DNA of 64,000 nucleotides, taken from positions 1-64,000 of the forward strand of contig JAHFQM010000011.1 of assembly GCA_023266355.1 (NCBI GenBank), read 5' to 3'. Below the pieces are notes generated by a model that had not been told where the DNA came from, did not search any database, and saw only the letters and a list, made by a program, of their open reading frames with translations. Positions 43,418 through 51,373 of this stretch are shown one piece after another (within the stretch, counting starts at the first letter, position 1; the number at the start of each line of letters is the position of its first letter). The translations under genes were made by a program, and so were the position numbers. This stretch comes from Aquabacterium sp. Its GTDB lineage: Bacteria; Pseudomonadota; Gammaproteobacteria; Burkholderiales; Burkholderiaceae_C.

Positions 43418-44479
43418 ATGCACCCTGACCTGCCCAGCCAGCCCTACGGCGACCTCACCCCCGACCTCACGCTCGACGCCCTGGAGGCGCTCGGGCAGCG
43501 TGTGGACGGCCGCCTGCTGACCCTGAATTCCTACGAGAACCGCGTCTTCCAGGTCGGCCTGGAGGACGGCGGCTTCGTGGTCGCCAAGTTCTACCGGCCC
43601 GGCCGCTGGAGCGACGCGCAAATCCTCGAAGAACACGCCTTCGCGCAAGAGCTGGCCGATGCCGAGGTGCCCGCCGTGCCGCCGCTCACGCTGACGGTGG
43701 ACGCGGCGGCCGCCCGTGGTCCGGCCTCGGTCTGCGGCACACCGCCCACCCTGGGCCACTTCGGCGGCCACCGCCTCTCGGTCAGCCCGCGCCGCGGCGG
43801 ACGCTCGCCCGAACTCGACGACCCCGAGGTGCTGCGCTGGCTGGGCCGCTTCCTGGCCCGGCTGCATGGGGTCGGCGCGCGCCGGCCGTTCGCGCACCGT
43901 GCGCGCCTGGACGTCACCCAGATGGGCCGTGCCGCGCGGCAATGGCTCCTGGACAACGAGGCCATCCCGCTCGACCAGCGCTCGACCTGGCTGGCCGCGG
44001 CCGACCAGGCGCTCGATTTGGCGCAAGCGGCGTTCGACCGCATCGACGGCCTGCGCTGGCGCCGCACCCACGGCGACTGCCACCCCGGCAACGTGCTGTG
44101 GACGCCCGAAGGCCCGCACTTCGTGGACCTGGACGATGCCTGCATGGCACCCGCCGTGCAAGACCTGTGGATGCTGGTGAGCGGCGACCCGCAGGAGCGC
44201 CAGGTGCAGCTGGGCGCGCTGATGGACGGCTACGAATCCGTGGCCGATTTCGACTGGCGCGAGCTGGCCCTCATCGAGCCCCTGCGCACCCTGCGCCTGG
44301 TGCACCACAGCGCCTGGCTGGCGCGCCGCTGGTCGGACCCGGCCTTCCCGGCCGCCTTCCCCTGGTTCGAGTCGGGCAGTTACTGGGGCCAGCAAACCGG
44401 CCTGCTGCGCCAGCAGATCGACCTGCTGCAAAGCGGTGACATGCCGGGCGGCATGCACGACGACCCTTACGGCGCATGA
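43418..44479 (+). CDS. srkA: SrkA/YihE-family stress-response Ser/Thr kinase
   Basis: A 353-residue aminoglycoside-phosphotransferase-fold kinase known in E. coli to protect stressed cells. It has LNSYENRVFQVGLEDGGFVV with VAKFYRPGRWSDAQILEEH. The catalytic loop is RRTHGDCHPGNVLW, the metal site is HFVDLDDACMAPAVQDLW, and the C-terminus includes GSYWGQQTGLLRQQI. The start is the only ATG in frame near the conserved N-terminus. Confidence 0.92.
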   Translation: MHPDLPSQPYGDLTPDLTLDALEALGQRVDGRLLTLNSYENRVFQVGLEDGGFVVAKFYRPGRWSDAQILEEHAFAQELADAEVPAVPPLTLTVDAAAARGPASVCGTPPTLGHFGGHRLSVSPRRGGRSPELDDPEVLRWLGRFLARLHGVGARRPFAHRARLDVTQMGRAARQWLLDNEAIPLDQRSTWLAAADQALDLAQAAFDRIDGLRWRRTHGDCHPGNVLWTPEGPHFVDLDDACMAPAVQDLWMLVSGDPQERQVQLGALMDGYESVADFDWRELALIEPLRTLRLVHHSAWLARRWSDPAFPAAFPWFESGSYWGQQTGLLRQQIDLLQSGDMPGGMHDDPYGA

Positions 44480-44503
44480 ACAACGCATGAACGGTGACAA
44501 GCG

Positions 44504-44538
44504 CTGAGCAGCAGGACCTGCTGCCCAGCTCGGCTCAG
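44504..44538. terminator. Nested hairpin in the convergent srkA/catalase gap
   Basis: Outer CTGAGC / GCTCAG enclosing GCAGCAG / CTGCTGC. There is no T-tract; it is a possible bidirectional terminator. Confidence 0.35.
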
Positions 44539-44548
44539 ATCACACCGA

Positions 44549-45565
44549 TCACTTCGCGGCTTCGCCCAAACGGCGACCCAGCGACACCCCGTAGGACGCA
44601 GGACGTGCGGCCAGGATGGGGTCGGCGGAGGCCTTGATGCCCTTGGGCAGCACCAGCGGGTTGAAGGTGATCTTGTCGCAAGCCCCGCCCATGTCCGCTT
44701 CGACCTTGTCGATCACCAGCGTGCCGGCGGGCACCACGGTGCGGCTCTCGGGCCAGACCTGGGTCGGATCGACCAGGGTGTCACCGGCCTGGGCCAGTTG
44801 CAGCTTGAAATCGAAGGACACCGGCGCCTGGGCCACGCGCTGGCGCAGTTCGTCGAACAGGAATGCGTCGGGCATGGTCTTGAGCTGCTCCTCGCTCAGG
44901 CCCACCACCCCGGCCGAAGGCACGAACTGCCAGCGCACGAACTGGCCCTGGCCTTTGGCATTGACCAGCTCGAAGGCGTTCACGCCCCAGTACTGCGCGC
45001 TGGCGTAGCTGGCCGGCACGGCCGCCTTGGCCAGGAAGGCGCCCTGGCGCAGGCTCTCGGGGTGGGCATCGTTGTAGGCCTTCAGCTTGACCGGGTCGGG
45101 CTTGCCCGTGGCCGGGTCGTTGACGCGGGCCTGCACGAAGGGCACGAAGTCCTCGATGCGGGCCACGAAAAACACCGGCGCCGAGATGTTGGCCATCATC
45201 CATTGCTCGCCCTTGGGCAGCATGAACTGCAGGGCCAGGCCACGCGCTGTCTTGCCCTTGTCGGACGCCTTGGGGTTGCCGCCGCCGACAGAGAAGCGCG
45301 CCACCACGGGCACCTTCTCACCAGAAAACACCGATGCGCTGGACAGCGCACGGCCCACGGCATTGCCCGTGAAATGGCCACTGGCGCAGATGCCCTTGGC
45401 GCCCGAGCGCCGCATGCCGGGGTGCTTGCCGGCCAGCGCTTCCAGGGCATCGACCTGCTCGGCAGGGGTGCTCATTTGTGCGTGGGCTGCCGACACGGGC
45501 AACCAAGCGACGACCGCAGCGGCCAGGGTGCCGCCCAACAGGGACAAGGACAGGTGTTGTGTCAT
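44549..45565 (-). CDS. Periplasmic catalase-family peroxidase (SrpA-like), distal His missing
   Basis: A 338-residue member of the small catalase-related peroxidase group, with a signal peptide ending VSAAHA-Q. Catalase-fold blocks are VPVVARFSVGGGNPKASD, TARGLALQFMLPKGEQWMMA and SAPVFFVARIEDFVPFV. The proximal heme tyrosine is about Y325 in RPASYGVSLGRR. The distal block of catalases (R-x-x-H-A-K-G) reads R52-R-S-G55-A-K-G, so the catalytic histidine is glycine. Heme binding is plausible, but catalase activity is doubtful unless another residue (for example H64) substitutes. ATG 45565 is preceded by AAGGAA. It is divergent from the sedolisin gene. Confidence 0.85.
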   Translation of the reverse strand: MTQHLSLSLLGGTLAAAVVAWLPVSAAHAQMSTPAEQVDALEALAGKHPGMRRSGAKGICASGHFTGNAVGRALSSASVFSGEKVPVVARFSVGGGNPKASDKGKTARGLALQFMLPKGEQWMMANISAPVFFVARIEDFVPFVQARVNDPATGKPDPVKLKAYNDAHPESLRQGAFLAKAAVPASYASAQYWGVNAFELVNAKGQGQFVRWQFVPSAGVVGLSEEQLKTMPDAFLFDELRQRVAQAPVSFDFKLQLAQAGDTLVDPTQVWPESRTVVPAGTLVIDKVEADMGGACDKITFNPLVLPKGIKASADPILAARPASYGVSLGRRLGEAAK

Positions 45566-45810
45566 GGGGTTCCTTTTTGTAGTGGGTGTGTCCTTGTAAG
45601 CGACATGGGCTCTGCGCGGGGGATGAAGCCCTTGCCCACACATGGGCTTAACGAGAGGCCTTCCATGCCCCCCGAATCCGGTTGATCGGATCGGCTCAGG
45701 CCCGATCACCGGAGCTACTTGCGCAACAGATAAGGTCTGCGTCCGGCGTGGTGCGTGAAGCGCATGCCCCTTTCGCGCTCCCCGCGCCCCTTGCCCGACC
45801 GCCGCCCACC

Positions 45811-48666
45811 ATGCCCCACACGCCCCACCCCGCCGCCCCGCTCGCCCGCCAGCACCCAGGCCGCGGCCTCGCCCGGCTGGGCTGGGGCCTGCTCATCGTG
45901 GCCGTGGGTGGCACCGGGCAGGCACACGCCGCCGAGGGCCAGGCCCAGGACAAGGCGCCAGGCCCGCTGGCCGTGCCCCGCGTGCTGCGCGAGGTGCGCA
46001 ACGACGAGCGCGTCACCGTGCCGGGCAGCGCCCACCCGCGCGCCCGCGCCGAAGACGACCGCGGCGCGGTGGACAACGCCCTGCGCCTTGACCAAATGGT
46101 GCTGGTGCTGCAGCCGAGCGCGGCGCAGGAACAGGCCCTCGCGGCCTTGCAGCAGGCCCAGCACGACCCCGCCTCGCCCGACTACCGCCAATGGCTGAGC
46201 CCACAGGCCTTCGCACAGCGTTTTGGCCTGGCCCAGGCCGACATCGACGCCATCACCGCCTGGTTGACCCAACAAGGCTTCCGCGTCGACGAGGTCAGCG
46301 CTGGCGGGCGCAGCATCGTGTTCAGCGGCAATGCCCGGCAGGTGCGGGAGGCTTTCGGCGTCAAGCTGCGCTATTACGAACGCAGTGACGGCATCGATCG
46401 CCAGCGCCACATCGCCCACGCCGACCCGGTGCAGTTGCCCGCGGCGCTGGCCGAGGTGGTCGCGGGCATCGCCTCGCTGCACGACTTCCGCAGCGAGCCA
46501 CAGCACCTGGCCACCCCCCTGGCCACCTACGGCAACGCGCACTACCTGGCCGCGGGCGACTTCCACACCATCTACAACCTGAAGTCGGTGCTGGCACAGG
46601 GCCTCAACGGCACCGGCCGCACCATCGCGGTCATCGGACGCAGCAACATCGCGCTGAGCGACGTCACCCAGTTCCGCAACAGCATGGCCCTGCCCAGCAA
46701 CCCGCCGCAGATCGTCAACGGCGGCACAGCGCCGGGCTTCGTGTCGGGCGACGAGCTGGAGTCCGACCTCGACGTGCAATGGGCCGGCGCGGTGGCCACC
46801 CAGGCCACGGTGAAGTTCATCACCACGGCCAGCACCGCGACGAGCGATGGCATCACGCTGTCGGCACAGCACGCCGTCAACAACAACATCGGCGACGTCA
46901 TCACCGTCAGCTACGGCCTGTGCGAAAGCCTCATGGGCGTCAGCAGCGTCAACTTCTACAACAGCCTGTGGCAGCAAGCTGCGGCGCAAGGCCAAACGGT
47001 GGTTGTGTCCTCGGGCGACAGCGGCGCAGCAGGCTGCGACCTCGCCAATGCCACCACGGCCACCCGGGGCCTGGGCGTCAACGGCATGTGCACCTCGCAG
47101 CACAGCACCTGCGTGGGCGGCACCCAGTTCAACGACACGGCCAGCCCCTCGACGTGGTGGTCGGGCAGCAACGACGCGGGCGGCGCCTCGGCCCTGTCCT
47201 ACATCCCCGAAGTGGCTTGGAACGAAAGCGGCGCCAATGGCGGCACAGGTTTGCTGTCCTCGGGGGGCGGCGCCAGCACGCGCTTCACCAAACCCAGCTG
47301 GCAGAACACCGCCGGCGTCCCCGCCGACGGCAGGCGCGACGTGCCCGATGTGTCGCTGAACGCGTCGAGCCGTGTGGGCTACCTGGTCACCTCCAGCGAC
47401 AACACCGGCCGCACGCCCACCACCTACGTCGTCGGTGGCACCTCGGCCTCAGCGCCTGCCCTGGCCGGCATCCTGGCCCTCGTCGGCCAGAAAACTGGCT
47501 ACCGCCTGGGCAACATCAACCCGACGCTCTACGGCCTGGCCAACCTGCAGGCCAGCACGGGCAAGGCCTACTACAACCTCATCACCTCGGGCAACAACAG
47601 CGTGCCCGGCGTGACAGGCTTCTCGGCCAGCACCAGCACGCCGCGCTACAACCAGGTCACGGGCCTGGGCACCGTCAACGGCGCGGTCTTCGTCAACAAC
47701 TACACCGACACCCTGCCCGCCACCAGCACGGCCTTGGGCACCTCGGCCAGCAGCCTGAGCACAGGCCAGAGCCTCACGCTGACGGCCACCGTGACGGGCA
47801 GCGGCGCCACAGGCACGGTGCAGTTCACCGACAACGGCGGCAACCTGGGCACGGCCGTGGCCCTGAGCAATGGCTCGGCCACCCTGAGCACCACGGCCCT
47901 GGGCGCCGGCAGCCACAGCCTGGTCGCGGTGTATTCGGGCGACAAAACCCACCAGCCCAGCACCTCGCCGGCCGCGACCGTGTCGGTGCTGGTGGCCAGC
48001 ACCACCAGCCTGAGCGCCACGCCCACCCTCGCGACCGTCGGCCAGGCCGTGACGCTGACGGCCAGCGTGGCCGGCAACGCCCCCACGGGCACCGTGCAAT
48101 TCAAAGACGGCGGCAACAACCTGGGCACGCCGGTGGCGGTGGGCAATGGCGTGGCCACGCTCAGCACCAACCAGCTGGCCGTGGGTTCGCACAACGTCAG
48201 CGCGGTCTATTCGGGCGATGCGGGCAACGCGCCCAGCACCTCGTCCAGCACCCCGGTGAGCGTCAATGCCAGCAGCACCAGCACGGCCTTGGGCGTGTCA
48301 CCTGGCCAGGCCACGGCCGGCCAGGCGGTGACGCTGACGGCCACGGTGACCGGCTTCCAGCCCAGCGGCAGCGTGACCTTCCTGGACGGCAGCACCCCCC
48401 TGGGCAACGCCACCCTCAGCAACGGCACGGCCAGCCTGACGGTCAGCAGCCTGGCGGCCGGCAGCCACAGCCTGAGCGCCAGCTACGCGGGCGACGCCAA
48501 CAACCAGGCCAGCAACTCGGCGGCGGTGGCCACCACCATCGCGAGCGCTGCAGAGGCCTCGGACGGCGATGTGCCCACCCTGCCCGAATGGGCGGCACTG
48601 CTCTTGTCGCTGCTGCTGGGCGCGCAGGCGTGGTGGCAGCGTCAAGGCAAGGCTCAGGGTCGCTGA
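45811..48666 (+). CDS. Secreted S53 (sedolisin/kumamolisin) peptidase with Ig-like repeats and IPTL-CTERM tail
   Basis: A 951-residue secreted serine-carboxyl peptidase precursor with a signal peptide ending about QAHA-A. A pro-kumamolisin activation domain spans about 50-210. The S53 catalytic domain (about 225-630) has catalytic Glu and Asp in SGDELESDLDVQWAG, oxyanion Asp in VSSGDSGAAGC and nucleophile Ser in VGGTSASAPALAG. Three bacterial Ig-like repeats of about 90 residues (about 631-915) each contain a TATVTG...GTVQF pattern. The C-terminus VPTLPEWAALLLSLLLG plus WWQRQGK is an IPTL-CTERM sorting signal: motif, helix, basic tail. The cognate exosortase H lies next door on the other strand. 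ATG 45811 is the first ATG of the frame; earlier starts are TTG. Confidence 0.92.
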   Translation: MPHTPHPAAPLARQHPGRGLARLGWGLLIVAVGGTGQAHAAEGQAQDKAPGPLAVPRVLREVRNDERVTVPGSAHPRARAEDDRGAVDNALRLDQMVLVLQPSAAQEQALAALQQAQHDPASPDYRQWLSPQAFAQRFGLAQADIDAITAWLTQQGFRVDEVSAGGRSIVFSGNARQVREAFGVKLRYYERSDGIDRQRHIAHADPVQLPAALAEVVAGIASLHDFRSEPQHLATPLATYGNAHYLAAGDFHTIYNLKSVLAQGLNGTGRTIAVIGRSNIALSDVTQFRNSMALPSNPPQIVNGGTAPGFVSGDELESDLDVQWAGAVATQATVKFITTASTATSDGITLSAQHAVNNNIGDVITVSYGLCESLMGVSSVNFYNSLWQQAAAQGQTVVVSSGDSGAAGCDLANATTATRGLGVNGMCTSQHSTCVGGTQFNDTASPSTWWSGSNDAGGASALSYIPEVAWNESGANGGTGLLSSGGGASTRFTKPSWQNTAGVPADGRRDVPDVSLNASSRVGYLVTSSDNTGRTPTTYVVGGTSASAPALAGILALVGQKTGYRLGNINPTLYGLANLQASTGKAYYNLITSGNNSVPGVTGFSASTSTPRYNQVTGLGTVNGAVFVNNYTDTLPATSTALGTSASSLSTGQSLTLTATVTGSGATGTVQFTDNGGNLGTAVALSNGSATLSTTALGAGSHSLVAVYSGDKTHQPSTSPAATVSVLVASTTSLSATPTLATVGQAVTLTASVAGNAPTGTVQFKDGGNNLGTPVAVGNGVATLSTNQLAVGSHNVSAVYSGDAGNAPSTSSSTPVSVNASSTSTALGVSPGQATAGQAVTLTATVTGFQPSGSVTFLDGSTPLGNATLSNGTASLTVSSLAAGSHSLSASYAGDANNQASNSAAVATTIASAAEASDGDVPTLPEWAALLLSLLLGAQAWWQRQGKAQGR

Positions 48667-48676
48667 TCGGCGGGTT

Positions 48677-49333
48677 TCAGCCGCCAACGCCGCGGCGCAC
48701 CTGGCCACGCTCGGCCAAGGCGTGGGCCGCCGCCAGCACCCCTGCGGCACAGACCAGGCCCAGGGCCATGCGGCCGCCGCTTTGCACGAAGTCCAGCCAG
48801 AGCAGCAAGGGCGAGAACAGCCCCGGCGCGAAGGCATCGACGTGCAACTGCCACAGCGAAGCCCACAGCACCATGGGCACGTCGAGCGCCAGCAGCAGCG
48901 CCAGCCCCACCAGCAAGAGCGGCAAGCGCCACGCAGCCTCCCGCCAGGAGGCCGGCGGCCAGGCCAGCACCGCGGCCACGGCCAGGGTCGGTGGCAGGGT
49001 GAGGTGGCCCAGCAAGGTCGAGGCCTGGGCCTGGGCGCGCGGGTCCGCGCAGTGCGCGCCATCGGGCAGCACGACGCAACGCGCCAGCGTCACCACGATG
49101 CGGATGAGCTCCTCGCCACCGCGCTGCACCACCTCGAGCGCAACGATGCGGTAGGTGTTGTCCAGCGCGTTGATCTCGGCGGCGATGAGGGGCAGCAAGG
49201 CCTCGGCCAGCGCGTGCCCCCAGCGCAGCGTGGCCGCCAGCACCAGGGCCAGGCACAGGGCAAAGCGCCAGGCGAAGCGCACCGCCACCGACGCCGGCGC
49301 ACGTTCAGGCTCAGACTCAGACTCAGGCCGCAT
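48677..49333 (-). CDS. Exosortase H-associated membrane protein
   Basis: A 218-residue protein with about four hydrophobic helices and a periplasmic loop containing ALDNTYRIVALEVVQRGGEE. It matches in size, topology and position the conserved membrane protein that accompanies exosortase H. Its function is unknown; it may help present IPTL-CTERM substrates. Its start overlaps the xrtH 3' end by 11 bp and its stop is 10 bp beyond the convergent sedolisin stop. The N-terminal 12 residues are Glu/Ser/Pro-rich. Confidence 0.8.
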   Translation of the reverse strand: MRPESESEPERAPASVAVRFAWRFALCLALVLAATLRWGHALAEALLPLIAAEINALDNTYRIVALEVVQRGGEELIRIVVTLARCVVLPDGAHCADPRAQAQASTLLGHLTLPPTLAVAAVLAWPPASWREAAWRLPLLLVGLALLLALDVPMVLWASLWQLHVDAFAPGLFSPLLLWLDFVQSGGRMALGLVCAAGVLAAAHALAERGQVRRGVGG

Positions 49334-49892
49334 CGAAGCCCCCAGCCCCCGCAGGCACCGCCAGGCGCTGCGATGCGTCGTGCCGGCGGTACACCCAGGC
49401 CACGAACAGCAAGGTGGCCGCCACCAGCAGCCCCGGGGCGACCAGGCCATGCAGCAGGTTGAACAGGGGGCGGTCATCGCGGTAGCTGTAGAACAGGGCC
49501 AGCAGGCGCAGCTGGTTGAGCGCGAACACCCACAGCGCGCCCAGCAAGGCGCCCTGCAGGCGCCAGCGCCACGACAGCGGCGCCGCCAGCAACGCCGCCC
49601 ACAGCAGGAACAGCACCTCGGTGCCCTCGCAGCCATTGAGCACATTGATGCCACCGCCCGCCGCCTGGATGCGCGACCCCTTGGCCTGCGCGGCCACCTC
49701 GGGCGTGAGGCGGTTCACCAGGGCCACGGCCGTGCCCACGGTGGCCTGGTCGATCACGGCGCGCTCGGCCGCCGAGCCCCGCAAGGCCGACCAGCCCCCC
49801 TGCAGCGCCGCCAGGGCCAGCAGGAACACCAGGGCCACGCGCCAGATGGGCGCACGCGGGGGCTGCGCCTGAGAAAGTGCTTCGTCCGTCAT
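49323..49892 (-). CDS. xrtH: Exosortase H (XrtH), IPTL-CTERM-specific transpeptidase
   Basis: Membrane cysteine transpeptidase that cleaves IPTL-CTERM tails and is thought to attach the protein to the cell surface. The 189-residue protein has four to five helices. The exosortase triad is C88 in INVLNGCEGTE, R129 in ALNQLRLLALFYSYR and H148 in FNLLHGLVAPG. The size fits the compact XrtH type rather than the large EpsH type. It forms a two-gene unit with the associated membrane protein, convergent on its candidate substrate, the sedolisin. Confidence 0.9.
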   Translation of the reverse strand: MTDEALSQAQPPRAPIWRVALVFLLALAALQGGWSALRGSAAERAVIDQATVGTAVALVNRLTPEVAAQAKGSRIQAAGGGINVLNGCEGTEVLFLLWAALLAAPLSWRWRLQGALLGALWVFALNQLRLLALFYSYRDDRPLFNLLHGLVAPGLLVAATLLFVAWVYRRHDASQRLAVPAGAGGFDAA

Positions 49893-50022
49893 GGGTGAGC
49901 CTTATGGCCCACGCGCTTGACCCGGTGATGACAAGCCGTGTTCACCCCAGGGCAGGCCCGGGGGCGATGGCCCCGGCCTTCGGGCAAGATGCGCGCACCC
50001 CAGCCGTTGAAGGACACCCCGC

Positions 50023-50655
50023 ATGCCCACGCTCTACGACTTCACCATGGCCCCCAGCCCGCGCCGCGCCCGCATCCTGCTGGCGGAAAAAGGCATCGCG
50101 TGCCAGAACGTGCAGGTCAACCTGATGACGGGCGAGCACCTGGGCGACGCCTTCCGCGCGCTCAACCCGCAGTGCACCGTGCCCGCGCTGCAACTCGACG
50201 ATGGCACCGTGCTGCCCGACAACGCCGCGATCGCCGCCTGGGCCGAAGCCGCCCACCCCGAGCCCGCGCTGATGGGCCGCACGCCGCTGGAAAAAGCCGA
50301 GATCGCCAGTTGGAACAGCCGCACAGAGTTCGAAGGCCTGCTGGCCATCGCCGAAGCCCTGCGCAACAGCGCGCCGGCCATGAAGGGCCGCGCGCTGACC
50401 GGCCCCGCCGCGGTGGACCAGATCCCCGAGCTGGCGCAGCGCGGCCTGGCGCGCGCCCAACGCTTCTTCGACGTGCTCGACGCCCACCTGGCCGGGCGTG
50501 ACTTCATCGCCACCGACCGTTTCAGCATCGCCGACATCACCGCCGTCGTCATGGTCGATTTCGCCCGCGTGGTGCGCCTCAAGCCCACCGAGACGCACCC
50601 GAACATCCGCCGCTGGCGCGAGGCCCTGGCCAGCCGACCCAGCCTCGCGGCATGA
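50023..50655 (+). CDS. Glutathione S-transferase family protein
   Basis: A 210-residue cytoplasmic protein with an N-terminal thioredoxin-fold domain (1-80; TLYDFTMAPSPRRARILLAE with Ser12 as possible thiol-activating residue, and VPALQLDDGTVLPDNAAIAAW). An all-helical C-terminal domain contains DRFSIADITAVVMVDFARVV. Substrate is unknown. It lies 25 bp upstream of a second, unrelated-class GST gene. Confidence 0.88.
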   Translation: MPTLYDFTMAPSPRRARILLAEKGIACQNVQVNLMTGEHLGDAFRALNPQCTVPALQLDDGTVLPDNAAIAAWAEAAHPEPALMGRTPLEKAEIASWNSRTEFEGLLAIAEALRNSAPAMKGRALTGPAAVDQIPELAQRGLARAQRFFDVLDAHLAGRDFIATDRFSIADITAVVMVDFARVVRLKPTETHPNIRRWREALASRPSLAA

Positions 50656-50680
50656 TGGCCGCCACACCGAAGGACATCCC

Positions 50681-51373
50681 ATGATCGACCTCTACACCGC
50701 CGCCACGCCGAACGGCTGGAAGGCCTCCGTCGCCCTCGAAGAGCTGGGCCTGCCCTACACGGTGCACCCCATCGACCTGGGCCAGAACGAGCAGAAGCAG
50801 CCCTGGTACCTGGCGCTCAACCCCAATGGCCGCATCCCGACCATCGTGGACCGCGAGGCCGATGACTTCGCCGTGTTCGAGTCCGGCGCCATCCTCATCT
50901 ACCTCGCCGAGAAAACCGGCCGGCTGATGCCTTCGGATGCCAAGGGCCGCTCGCGCGTCATCCAGTGGCTGATGTTCCAGATGGGCGGCGTGGGCCCGAT
51001 GATGGGCCAGGCCAATGTGTTCTACCGCTACTTCCCCGAGAAGATCCAGCCCGCCATCGACCGCTACCAGAACGAGTCGCGCCGGCTCTTCGAGGTGCTC
51101 GACGGGCAGTTGGCCAAGGAAGAATGGCTGGCGGGCGATTACTCCATCGCCGACATCGCGCACTGGTGCTGGGTGCGCACGCACCGCTGGTCGGGCGTGT
51201 CCATCGAGGGGCTGACCCACCTGCAGCGCTGGATGGACGCCATGAAGGCGCGCCCGGCCTGCCGCAAGGGCGTGGAAGTGCCGGTGAAGGTGGACAGCCT
51301 GGTGGACAACGCCGCCCAACGCGAAGACACCGAGGCCTTCATCCGCCAGGCGCAGACGCTGGTGCAGCGCTGA
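50681..51373 (+). CDS. Nu-class glutathione transferase (YfcG/YghU-like)
   Basis: A 230-residue protein beginning MIDLYTAATPNGWKASVALE, the TPNG-x-K signature of YfcG-type nu-class GSTs, which act mainly as glutathione-dependent disulfide reductases. Further matches are HPIDLGQNEQKQPWYLALNP, NGRIPTIVD, FESGAILIYLAEKTG and GDYSIADIAHWCWVRTH. An in-frame longer start overlaps the first GST and is rejected. AAGGAC precedes the ATG. Its last 35 bp overlap the convergent GGDEF-EAL gene. Confidence 0.9.
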   Translation: MIDLYTAATPNGWKASVALEELGLPYTVHPIDLGQNEQKQPWYLALNPNGRIPTIVDREADDFAVFESGAILIYLAEKTGRLMPSDAKGRSRVIQWLMFQMGGVGPMMGQANVFYRYFPEKIQPAIDRYQNESRRLFEVLDGQLAKEEWLAGDYSIADIAHWCWVRTHRWSGVSIEGLTHLQRWMDAMKARPACRKGVEVPVKVDSLVDNAAQREDTEAFIRQAQTLVQR

